DNA of 64,000 nucleotides. It comes from Fibrobacterota bacterium (GTDB taxonomy: Bacteria > Fibrobacterota > Chitinivibrionia > Chitinivibrionales > Chitinispirillaceae). The position numbers and the translations under genes were made by a program. Shown piece by piece: positions 26,249 to 34,029 of this stretch (position 1 is the stretch's first letter; every line of letters begins with the position of its first letter). Where the stretch lies: NCBI GenBank assembly GCA_023412475.1, contig JAEYNR010000074.1, positions 1 through 64,000 of the forward strand. Direction: 5' to 3'. A model generated the notes under the pieces. That model saw nothing but the letters and a program-made list of their open reading frames with translations, made no database searches and was not told the DNA's origin.

Positions 26249-26308
26249 CAGAGTGGGAATTAATCGTTTCCCCCCAAATAGAAGGTCAATGATCTAATTC
26301 CCACTCTG
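26249..26308 (-). terminator. Perfect 14-bp inverted repeat, probable terminator
   Basis: CAGAGTGGGAATTA at 26249-26262 is matched exactly by TAATTCCCACTCTG at 26295-26308, with a 32-base loop. It begins 5 bp after the minus-strand stop at 26314 and is followed on that strand by GGTTTTGTTTG, so it may end the small SAP-like gene. The long loop is unusual for an intrinsic terminator. Confidence 0.55.
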
Positions 26309-26313
26309 TCCGC

Positions 26314-26496
26314 CTATTTTACGCAATTTTCTCTCCAGCAGCACTCGTGCTGGTCACAGTCAACTTTTCCTGTACCAAAGCATGTGTAATTGCCTTCTTT
26401 AGCCTGGATTGATCTGATAAGTTCTGCATTCTTGAGTTTTGAGGCATTACTGATACCCATGCTCCTGGCAATGGATACGATTTTGCTGTGTGTCAT
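26314..26496 (-). CDS. Small SAP/Rho-N-like protein with Cys-rich end
   Basis: 60 residues from the ATG at 26496, where AAGGAA lies six to seven bases upstream on the minus strand. The first half is a SAP or Rho-N-like helix-extended-helix (KIVSIARSMGI, then KLKNAELIRSIQAKEG), a small DNA- or RNA-binding fold. The second half is a compact motif, CFGTGKVDCDQHECCWRENC, with five cysteines and a His that may bind metal. Proteins of this arrangement are common as short single genes in proteobacteria and relatives and are annotated as SAP domain proteins; function is not established. The gene is alone in its neighbourhood. Confidence 0.8.
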   Translation of the reverse strand: MTHSKIVSIARSMGISNASKLKNAELIRSIQAKEGNYTCFGTGKVDCDQHECCWRENCVK

Positions 26497-26704
26497 CACA
26501 ATTCCTTTCCATGAATTTCCTTTGTGAATAAACATCATATCATATTAAAAACAACAAATCAATAATTTTTAGGTATTTTTTTTACTCAAGAAACGTTTCC
26601 TGAATCAACTTCTTACAAAAAACCTTTCTTTCCTTGTAAAAAGTATCTATTTATTTTACCAGAGATTATTACAGGAGAATCAAAACTAAAAAAGGATTTT
26701 GAGT

Positions 26705-28327
26705 ATGCTGAAATTATCTGTAGACACATTTTTCACAGCCCTCCTTCTATTGCTTCTTTCAATTTTCTACTCTGTCGATGCTGCCAATAATATCATTTCA
26801 GAAAAAGTAGATATTTCCGAGGTCTGGGCAGGACACCCGGTCAATTTCGCCATCAAAACCACCGAAAAACTGCAGTGTGTAGCATTCTATAATACTAATC
26901 GTAAAATGATCGCAGCCTCCCGATCCCCCAATAGCACGTCTTGGAATTATACCGAGTTATCAACCACCACCGGATGGGATTCGCACAATTATATTGCATT
27001 GGCCATAGATGATTCCGGCTATATTCACATAAGCGGAAATATGCATAATGTTAACCTTATCTACTTTCGTTCGAAAAGCCCCTGGAATACAGATTCTTTT
27101 GAATCCCCAGCGATGATCGGAACTCTTGAAAACAGCATTACCTACCCTGAATTTATCGAAGGTCCCAACAATCAACTATTCTTCCAATACCGCACCGGTG
27201 GAAGCGGCAACGGAATTACCATCTGCAACAGCTATGATTCCAAAACAAAACAATGGACCAGATTGACCAGTAAAGGATTGTTTGACGGAGAAAACAAGGT
27301 AAGCGCCTACCACACCTCTCCTGTCTTTGGACCCGACAACTTTTTTCACATTATCTGGATGTGGCGGGAAACGCCCGTGGCCAACACCAACTTTCACATA
27401 TCACACATGAAAAGCAGCGATCTTATCAACTGGCAAACAATGTCAGGAAAAAACATTTCCATACCTGTTAAAACAAGCACTTCTGATGCAGTCGTCGACC
27501 CCACCCCCAGCAAACGAGGCCTCATAAACATGGATTACTGGATCAGTTGGGACAAACAAAAACGTGCAGTAGTCACCTATCACCGTTATGATAACAACAA
27601 TATCAGCCAGATTTTCAACACCAGATGGGAGAATGGAATGTGGAAAATCTATCAAACCAGTAACTGGACCAGTTTCAAATGGGATCTTGAGCGTGAAGGC
27701 TCACTGTCGCACGATATTGCAGCAACACCGCTTTCCATCGATGAAAATGGTGATCTGGTTCAGGACTATGTATACCCAAATCAGTTGATGAAACGATGGA
27801 TCCTCAATGAAGAAAACCTTAAACCCCAAAGCGACATTGTTTACGAACCTCCACAAGCAATGAGAGAATTATATGAAGTTGAATCCACATTTCCAGGTAT
27901 GCAGGTCAACCTAATCCGTGATGGAGAGTATTATCTGAGGTGGGAAACGATGCCTATCAACCAGGATAAATCCCGCCCTGAAGGCACTTACCCTGCCGCA
28001 AGCACCTTGCGTATCTACAGATTCTCTGCCCAAACAGATATTCAGAAACATACCCGGAGCTCATCCGGAAATTTTTCTATAAAGAAAAACCGTTCCAAGA
28101 TAATTATCACAGAAAAATTAAATAGTGTTTACAAGAGCAATTCTTTAACCACATCAGTTTTTTCCTTCAACGGGAAAATGATATTGAGAAAGAGTTTCCT
28201 TAGCGGTGAACAGTGCAAGATTTCTGTCAGAAATTTCTTGCCAGGGCTGTATTTAATCAAAATTACTCCAGATAAGGCTGTAGCAGATTTTAATACAGTT
28301 TTCTGTGAAAAACTGATATTGCGATAA
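26705..28327 (+). CDS. Secreted BNR_4-type beta-propeller protein with C-terminal sorting-like domain
   Basis: 540 residues from the ATG at 26705; AGGA at 26693-26696 is well spaced from it and too close to the TTG at 26699. A signal peptide (LLLLLLSIFYSVDAANN) is followed by a BNR-repeat family domain (about 30-445) with SHNYIALAIDDSGYIHISGN, ITYPEFIEG, YRTGGSGNG and SWDKQKRAVVTYHRYD, as in the PF15892 family linked to polysaccharide degradation. Some members of related propellers are lyases; I cannot name a catalytic residue here. The last 80 residues (SVFSFNGKMILRKSFL, FLPGLYLIKITPD) look like a Por/T9SS type A sorting domain, suggesting export by a type IX-like system and surface attachment. 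Confidence 0.75.
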   Translation: MLKLSVDTFFTALLLLLLSIFYSVDAANNIISEKVDISEVWAGHPVNFAIKTTEKLQCVAFYNTNRKMIAASRSPNSTSWNYTELSTTTGWDSHNYIALAIDDSGYIHISGNMHNVNLIYFRSKSPWNTDSFESPAMIGTLENSITYPEFIEGPNNQLFFQYRTGGSGNGITICNSYDSKTKQWTRLTSKGLFDGENKVSAYHTSPVFGPDNFFHIIWMWRETPVANTNFHISHMKSSDLINWQTMSGKNISIPVKTSTSDAVVDPTPSKRGLINMDYWISWDKQKRAVVTYHRYDNNNISQIFNTRWENGMWKIYQTSNWTSFKWDLEREGSLSHDIAATPLSIDENGDLVQDYVYPNQLMKRWILNEENLKPQSDIVYEPPQAMRELYEVESTFPGMQVNLIRDGEYYLRWETMPINQDKSRPEGTYPAASTLRIYRFSAQTDIQKHTRSSSGNFSIKKNRSKIIITEKLNSVYKSNSLTTSVFSFNGKMILRKSFLSGEQCKISVRNFLPGLYLIKITPDKAVADFNTVFCEKLILR

Positions 28328-28436
28328 TCTGCTGAGATTTATTACTCCGGCAATTAAATGTTACCCGTTATTAGGAACAATATTTTTAGATTCCGGGCAG
28401 TTACAAAATAAAATAAAATTGTAAGCACTAAATGCT

Positions 28437-28540
28437 AAACACGAAATTCGAACAAGAACAGGAATGAAGACAAAAACCAAATTAAATTACTTTGTCAAAC
28501 TTAAAACTCTTATCCCTGTTTCAAATTTCGTGTTTTTTTT
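28437..28540. repeat. Imperfect inverted repeat with ACACGAAATT core
   Basis: AAACACGAAATTCGAACAAGAACAGG (about 28437-28462) faces CCTGTTTCAAATTTCGTGTTT (about 28515-28535). The arms pair over ACACGAAATT, GAA and ACAGG with mismatches. A T-run follows the right arm, so it might end the BNR gene, but the arms also match the dispersed AAGCACGAAAT-type motif seen at 16142, 57269 and 61290. The 377-bp gap 28328-28704 otherwise shows no gene apart from the terminator at 28638-28664. Confidence 0.5.
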
Positions 28541-28637
28541 AAACATCTTATTCCTGTTTAGGATTTAAGAATTGGGATTTGGAATTTTTTTCGGTTCTAT
28601 ACACAGCAATAAATCTGCCATAAGATCGAAATAGGGC

Positions 28638-28664
28638 AAAAAAAAGCCCTGGCAAAGCAGGGCT
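28638..28664 (-). terminator. Intrinsic terminator of the AsmA gene
   Basis: On the minus strand AGCCCTG, a 6-base loop and CAGGGCT are followed by a run of Ts (plus-strand As at 28638-28645). The hairpin lies 41 bp downstream of the AsmA stop codon. This is a textbook intrinsic terminator. Confidence 0.85.
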
Positions 28665-28704
28665 GAGGTAATCAAGGTGAGGTTAAAACAAAACCTTTAA
28701 GACA

Positions 28705-31446
28705 TTAGAATAGTTTTTTCAGTTTATCGGCTGCTTTATTCTTTAATTGCTGCCCCTTTTCAGGAGTTATTGGCACTTTCTTCTTTAGCTCCGCCTCCAC
28801 CTTCTGTTTTTCTTCTGCAAGTTTTTTCTCTACAGTTGCCTTGTTCTGCTCAATGGCATTCTTCACTGTTTGGGTCACCTGCTCTTTGGGAGTCTGAGGC
28901 TTGGAATCCGAAGGTGAACTGCTGCTTCCTTTTCCAAAACCACTAAAGGAAGGTTTTGGGTCGGATGCTGTACCGGTAAGAGCTATTTTAAGGGTGATTC
29001 TTCCCTCTGCATCAGAAGGTATACCCACATTATCCAGTAATCCTGATACGGAACTGAGCTTGGTTCCTTGCAGCAAGCCCTGCAATTTACTCTTACTGGT
29101 GCTTTGAACAGCAAGAACTTTCTGAGATGCATTCCTGGTCATTTTGTGATCGATATCCATGTCTAGACCAGCATCGAAACCCACATTTCCCCGAAGGTCC
29201 CAATCACCAGCCAGATCAGATTGAAGGGAAAAATCATCAAAATAAACCGTCTCATCTTCAATACGTAATGAAGTCTTCAGATTACGGAAATTAATATCCT
29301 TGACTTCGATAAATTTACTCAGAATACCGGAAACCCTGTCAAGAATAAGGGAGTTGGATATCTTTCCATTAGCAAGCTTTGCATCGATGGTGCCTCTGAG
29401 ACTATTTGAGAGCTCTTGCTGTGTTCCTCCGGAGGTGGTCAGATCACTCTTAAGGTTGATCTTTCCATAGAGGTTGTTCTGCACGTTTCTCAATTCTCTG
29501 TTTAATGCTGTGGTTGGCTTTAAAAAATCACTGAAACGTACCAGCAGATCATTTACTTCAACATTTGAAATAGTCAATCTATTATTAATAGTTACAGATT
29601 TTGTATTGCGCAGATCTGCATGAATCTTATCAGTTATAGTACCTCTGGCAAACCCGGTCTTTATATCAAGATCTGCGATATCATTGAGCACTGAAACTCT
29701 CATCTGCATATTTTTCATTTCCACATTCTGATAGACAATTTTAGAGGCTGCGACAGTCCCTTTCATATCTATGCCTGGGAGCGGTGCAATAAGAGGTGCC
29801 CCCGAATTAGCATCTCTTTGAGCAACATCTTTATTTTCAGGATTAGCTTCCTCTTTAGCAGGTGGCAAGAATTCATCAAAATTCAGCAGAGGTGAGGTGA
29901 TGTTAAAAACGACTGATGGCCGCAACGCCTTCTTTGTGCTATCGGTAATAACCATGCTGAGATAGTTGTTGATTGCGGCATCCATTTTCATTGATGAATT
30001 CCCTATCTTTAAAGACATATTATGTCCAATTGCTTTTGAAGAAAGTGTGAACAATCCATTGATCACCGCTGGTTTGACTAAAGGCGGCCACAGTATAGAA
30101 ACATCCATCAAATCAGCTTTGCCTTTCACATCCAGCTTCGAAGGATCGGCTGGGTCAACAGTACCTTTGGCGGCAATATCGGTTTTAATCTTACCGGAAA
30201 GTGATGCGCCATCGGGTAAATTAGCCATCTGCTTGAGATCATCTAGATCCACATTCGCTTTTATCAGTAAATCGATGACCGGACTGGCAAAATCCTTTAC
30301 GGTCCCCTTCAACTCTATTGGATTTGAACCAAATAACATACTAAGATGGGCAATATCCAGGCTGTTGTCTGTAAAATCAAGAGATGTATTGATTTTATTT
30401 ATTGATTTGGGCAGATCAGAATATTTTACCATCCCTTCCTTGATCGTCAAACTTCCCAGCAATGGTAATTTAGCATCTTCCTCCAAAGCACCTTTAATAC
30501 TCAGATCAAGTTCTGCAGTTCCGGATGCTGAGAGCCTGGCCAGATCAGGTACCAGCTCACGAGGTATCTCAGCCAAAATGTCCCTTATCTCTATTGGATC
30601 GGAATCAACATGTAAATCCAGTTGAGGGATAGAGTTAAAATCACTGACAGTACCGTTAAGATTAAGAAATACCTTTTGAAAAGATAATCGCATCTTTTTC
30701 AGTTCAGCTTTGCCGCTTACCAGATCTGCCTGAACATCATGACTTAAACTTATCCGCAGATCATTCAGAGGCTTAGTAATTTCTTTTGTTTTTACTGAGA
30801 CCTGCGAAAAAATCAGATCACCGGATGAATTTACATCTTTAAGTTCTTTGTCTATAGATAATTTCACAGTCTGATCTATATCTCCAACCACAAACTCCTG
30901 TCCGGAACGTTTATCTCTATAAGTGAATACCCCATCCTCAATAGTAAACTCTTTGAGGGTTATGGGAACCGGCAAAGCAATCATACCTTTACCATTACTC
31001 TTTTTGGCAGTATCCTCATCGGTTTTTTTCCCTTTAGGCATCAATGCCAGATCATCATAATTAAACTGTCCGCTCGAATTGATCTCCAGAACGACCTGAG
31101 GCTTTTTTATCAGGATCTTTGATATTTCGGGCTGTTTTTTTATGAGGGTAAGAAACGGTATTTGAACCACAAGATTATCCACTTGTACAAAAGGACCATC
31201 TGAGAAACCCTGCCGCTCAGTGTTGGAAACCTCCAGCCCAGTCAGGTTAACTCCCATCACCGGAAAAAAATTCAATGATGCCTTCTCCAGAATAACCTTT
31301 CTGCCAAGGGCCTTTTCCACCTGTGGAATGATAAGCGCTTTTAATTTTTCAGGTGGAAACATCATCCACAGGGTCAGTAGTGATGCAATTAAGGCTACAA
31401 GAATCACCCCCAGGGTAATCCCGATGATTTTAGTTTTTTTTCCCAT
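28705..31446 (-). CDS. AsmA family envelope protein
   Basis: 913 residues. A single N-terminal membrane helix (IIGITLGVILVALIASLLTLWMM) anchors a long periplasmic beta-rich chain. The start after the helix (KALIIPQVEKALGRKVILEKASLNFFPVMGVNLTGLEV) is the AsmA N-terminal domain, close to VPS13/chorein-like lipid-transfer grooves, and ELKGTVKDF, LDLHVDSDP, GTAELDLSIKG are the repeated strands of the groove. The AsmA C-terminal region lies about 550-830, with LRGTIDAKLANGKISNSLILD. A charged coiled coil (VEKKLAEEKQKVEAELKKKV) ends the protein, an addition to the usual family architecture. Members are implicated in phospholipid traffic to the outer membrane. GAGGATT precedes the ATG; a terminator follows the stop. 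Confidence 0.88.
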   Translation of the reverse strand: MGKKTKIIGITLGVILVALIASLLTLWMMFPPEKLKALIIPQVEKALGRKVILEKASLNFFPVMGVNLTGLEVSNTERQGFSDGPFVQVDNLVVQIPFLTLIKKQPEISKILIKKPQVVLEINSSGQFNYDDLALMPKGKKTDEDTAKKSNGKGMIALPVPITLKEFTIEDGVFTYRDKRSGQEFVVGDIDQTVKLSIDKELKDVNSSGDLIFSQVSVKTKEITKPLNDLRISLSHDVQADLVSGKAELKKMRLSFQKVFLNLNGTVSDFNSIPQLDLHVDSDPIEIRDILAEIPRELVPDLARLSASGTAELDLSIKGALEEDAKLPLLGSLTIKEGMVKYSDLPKSINKINTSLDFTDNSLDIAHLSMLFGSNPIELKGTVKDFASPVIDLLIKANVDLDDLKQMANLPDGASLSGKIKTDIAAKGTVDPADPSKLDVKGKADLMDVSILWPPLVKPAVINGLFTLSSKAIGHNMSLKIGNSSMKMDAAINNYLSMVITDSTKKALRPSVVFNITSPLLNFDEFLPPAKEEANPENKDVAQRDANSGAPLIAPLPGIDMKGTVAASKIVYQNVEMKNMQMRVSVLNDIADLDIKTGFARGTITDKIHADLRNTKSVTINNRLTISNVEVNDLLVRFSDFLKPTTALNRELRNVQNNLYGKINLKSDLTTSGGTQQELSNSLRGTIDAKLANGKISNSLILDRVSGILSKFIEVKDINFRNLKTSLRIEDETVYFDDFSLQSDLAGDWDLRGNVGFDAGLDMDIDHKMTRNASQKVLAVQSTSKSKLQGLLQGTKLSSVSGLLDNVGIPSDAEGRITLKIALTGTASDPKPSFSGFGKGSSSSPSDSKPQTPKEQVTQTVKNAIEQNKATVEKKLAEEKQKVEAELKKKVPITPEKGQQLKNKAADKLKKLF

Positions 31447-31830
31447 ATAATCCTCGGATTTTTATGGATTGGTTTATAATTATTGAATACTGCCTCTATT
31501 CCAGAGACAAATATTTTCCAAACAACAATACAAATTAGTCTAAAATTGAATACAAAATGTTCAGACTACGCAATGCTCTCAGGTTTAAATTGCAAGAACA
31601 CGATAATCTGAGTTTGCCAAAAAAATTGAACAGACATTAAATATATATATGAAAAACGGATCAGCTTGAGTTTTATTATGATTTCCTTACTTAAAAATAT
31701 TCCATCTACAAAGCACTTTGGAACTAATTTAAGTAACTGACTGATCCTGTTTAAATTTTACCTGAAAACATAAACAAGGAATCTGAAAATAAAACCAGGT
31801 CTTAGAGATTGTTCTGAAATAGAGAAAAAG
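31447..31830. other. Divergent intergenic region
   Basis: 384 bp between AsmA (minus) and the ABC ATPase (plus), so it holds both promoters. A possible plus-strand promoter is TTGAAC near 31627 with an AT-rich TATATAT stretch near 31642, spaced a little short; support is weak. No ORF or RNA gene is seen. Confidence 0.3.
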
Positions 31831-32763
31831 ATGGAAGAAAAAGAAGTAATTACCCTGCAGAATATAAATAAATGCTTCGGATCGTTCACTGCTGTTAAAA
31901 ATCTCAGCTTTTCTGTTCCCAAATCGATTTGTTTTGGCCTTCTGGGGCCAAATGGTGCCGGAAAAACTACAACTATGAAAATGATCTATGGGGTCAGTAA
32001 GCGCGACTGTTGCAAAACAGGAAAAATGTCGGTATTTGGATTTGATCCTCAAAAAGATGCTCTGGCTATAAAGTACTTCTCTGGCGTGGTTCCCCAGGAG
32101 AACAATCTGGATGAGGAACTCAATGTAGAGGAAAATCTGCAAGTCTTTGCCCGTTTTTACGGCATTCCCAAAAAAGAAGCGGTTAAAAGAATAGGAGAAT
32201 TGCTAAATTTTATGGAGCTTTCCGATAAGCAGTGCTCCCGCATTCGAGAGCTATCAGGAGGAATGAAAAGAAGACTAATCATTGCACGTGCACTGCTTAA
32301 TAATCCAAAACTTCTGATTCTGGATGAGCCCACAACCGGACTTGACCCCCAAGTGCGCCACCTGATCTGGAAAAAGCTGAGAAACCTAAAACGCCAAGGT
32401 ATGACTATTCTTTTAACCACACACTACATGGATGAAGCCTTTCAGATCTGTGATCGCATAATAATCATGAACAGAGCAGAGAAAGTTCTGGAGGGTAATC
32501 CACACACACTGGTCGATGCCAATATAGAACCATTCGTGCTGGAGATCAATTCCAAAGAGTGTTTTCAGAAAATTAAAACGCATATCCCGGTAAAAACCAG
32601 AGTCGATAAGTCCACAGATGTGGTCCGAATCTACAGTAGAGAACAATTTGCACTCGAAAGAATCTCTAAAGCCCTCAATCCCGGCGAATATTATCTTCGT
32701 CAATCCAATCTTGAGGACCTTTTTCTTAAAACAACCGGGAGCTCTCTTAATGCACTCCAGTAA
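31831..32763 (+). CDS. ABC-2 exporter ATPase (NodI/DrrA-like)
   Basis: 310 residues, a single soluble ATPase. Walker A is GPNGAGKTTT, the Q-loop region VVPQENNLDEELNVEENL, signature LSGGMKRRL, Walker B LLILDEPTTGLDP and H-loop LLTTHYMDEA. The EENL and QVRHLIWKKL segments and the C-terminal domain with LEDLFLKTTGSSL are typical of the NodI/DrrA group, which drives export of lipo-oligosaccharides, polysaccharide or drugs with a separate permease. The permease gene overlaps it by 14 bp, so the two are translationally coupled. Substrate is not evident from neighbours. Confidence 0.9.
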   Translation: MEEKEVITLQNINKCFGSFTAVKNLSFSVPKSICFGLLGPNGAGKTTTMKMIYGVSKRDCCKTGKMSVFGFDPQKDALAIKYFSGVVPQENNLDEELNVEENLQVFARFYGIPKKEAVKRIGELLNFMELSDKQCSRIRELSGGMKRRLIIARALLNNPKLLILDEPTTGLDPQVRHLIWKKLRNLKRQGMTILLTTHYMDEAFQICDRIIIMNRAEKVLEGNPHTLVDANIEPFVLEINSKECFQKIKTHIPVKTRVDKSTDVVRIYSREQFALERISKALNPGEYYLRQSNLEDLFLKTTGSSLNALQ

Positions 32764-33538
32764 TACCAGACTTTACCCAACAACATTCAATAGAATTTAC
32801 AGCGTGTGGTTCCGCCATTTCCGAGTCTATACAAAAAGCCTTATTAGCAACGGCCTGCCTCCCTTTCTTGAACCACTGGTTTTTCTGGCAGGAATCGGGC
32901 TTGGTATGAACAGGTACATCGATCAGATGGCAGGAATTCCATATATCACTTTTCTGGCAACCGGACTTCCCATTACTGCCGCCATGTTTACTTCATCATT
33001 CGAGCTCACCTATGGCACATTTATCCGATTGGAATTTGATCGTGTATATGATGGAATGCTGGCTTCTCCCCTATGCGTTAAAGACATGATGTATGGAGAG
33101 ATTCTGTGGGCAGGAACAAAGGGGCTGTTTTTTTCTTTTGCGGTAACCATTGTGGTTGCAGCATTTGGGTTTATTCCTCTTCCATGGAGTCTGTTTACAC
33201 CGGTAATCGGATTTCTTACTGGTATAATGTTTGCCACTTTTTCACTTCTTATCACCACATTTGTTAAAAACATCAACCATTTTAATTTTTATTTCACCGG
33301 GTTTCTCTCCCCCATGTTTTTCTTTTCTGGCGTGGTATTTCCCATCGAAAACCTTCCACCAGCCTTAAGAATAATTGCAGAATTTTTCCCTCTTACCCAT
33401 GTGGTAAGACCAACCAGAGCATTGTGTCTGGGTCATTATTCACCAGTTTTACTGCTGGATTTTCTTTTTATCGTGGCTTTTACAATACTTAGCGGCTGGC
33501 CGGCAATTCGCAGAATTGAAAGAAAACTGATTAAATAG
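32750..33538 (+). CDS. ABC-2 permease (NodJ-like)
   Basis: 262 residues from the ATG at 32750, with GGGAG at 32738-32742; an upstream GTG frame to 32618 lies fully inside the ATPase gene and is not the start. Six hydrophobic segments are visible, with the ABC-2 signature stretch FNFYFTGFLSPMFFFSGVVFPIENLP and FFPLTHVVRPTRAL near the C-terminus. GFLTGIMFATFSLLITTFVKN and LAGIGLGMNRYI are further matches to the NodJ type. It forms the membrane channel for the preceding ATPase; one ATPase dimer and two permeases are expected. Confidence 0.9.
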   Translation: MHSSNTRLYPTTFNRIYSVWFRHFRVYTKSLISNGLPPFLEPLVFLAGIGLGMNRYIDQMAGIPYITFLATGLPITAAMFTSSFELTYGTFIRLEFDRVYDGMLASPLCVKDMMYGEILWAGTKGLFFSFAVTIVVAAFGFIPLPWSLFTPVIGFLTGIMFATFSLLITTFVKNINHFNFYFTGFLSPMFFFSGVVFPIENLPPALRIIAEFFPLTHVVRPTRALCLGHYSPVLLLDFLFIVAFTILSGWPAIRRIERKLIK

Positions 33539-33640
33539 ATACAAATTGAGATGAAAAGCAGATCCAACCAATGCGCTTTAAAAAAAGTTTTTATAAACCT
33601 GACATAATGCTGTCACATCATACTATTATTTTTTTAATCG

Positions 33641-33652
33641 TTACGGCCGTAA
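33641..33652. other. 12-bp perfect palindrome, possible operator
   Basis: TTACGGCCGTAA lies 40 bp upstream of the zinc-ribbon gene start. It is a perfect dyad, as expected for a dimeric regulator site, but I can link it to no regulator and see no second copy upstream of other genes. Confidence 0.3.
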
Positions 33653-33691
33653 GAACTCTTTTAAAAAAAATTATTCCAGAAAGGAATTTTT

Positions 33692-33930
33692 ATGAATACC
33701 AAATTCTGTCAATCTTGCGCTATGCCGTTAAATGATGAGTACGCTGGCAAAAACCCTAATTTTTGTAAATATTGCACTGATGAAGCTGGAAACCTTCACT
33801 CCAGAGAACATGTTCAGCAGGGAATCTCTCCCATTTTCTTAAGATGCTCCAGCCGGAGATCGATGACTCCAATGCACTAAAACGCGCCAGCTATTACCTT
33901 AAAGCCATGCCTGCATGGGCTGATCAGTAA
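33692..33930 (+). pseudogene. Zinc-ribbon domain protein, frameshifted
   Basis: AAGGAA at 33681-33686 precedes an ATG. The first 45 codons match the short putative zinc-ribbon family (PF12674 type): FCQSCAMPLNDE and NFCKYCTDEAGNL give two CxxC pairs. After QQGIS the frame shifts: the current frame runs to a stop at 33880, while the family's C-terminus continues in another frame as HFLKMLQPEIDDSNALKRAS and YYLKAMPAWADQ, stopping at 33930. A 1-base loss (or 2-base gain) near 33828-33832 explains both halves. It may be a genuine pseudogene or a sequencing error; the intact protein would be about 79 residues. Confidence 0.75.
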
Positions 33931-34029
33931 TGGAATAAACCTATGAGAGCTGATCTGAAAGATTCAAAATCTATTATGATTTACTTGCTATCAGCTTTCA
34001 TATGCTTTTTATTACTGCCGCTCTGCCCT

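Noticed and set aside
29966..30625. 219-residue plus-strand ORF inside the AsmA gene
   Set aside because: Antisense shadow; the AsmA reading has a signal anchor, ribosome site and terminator.
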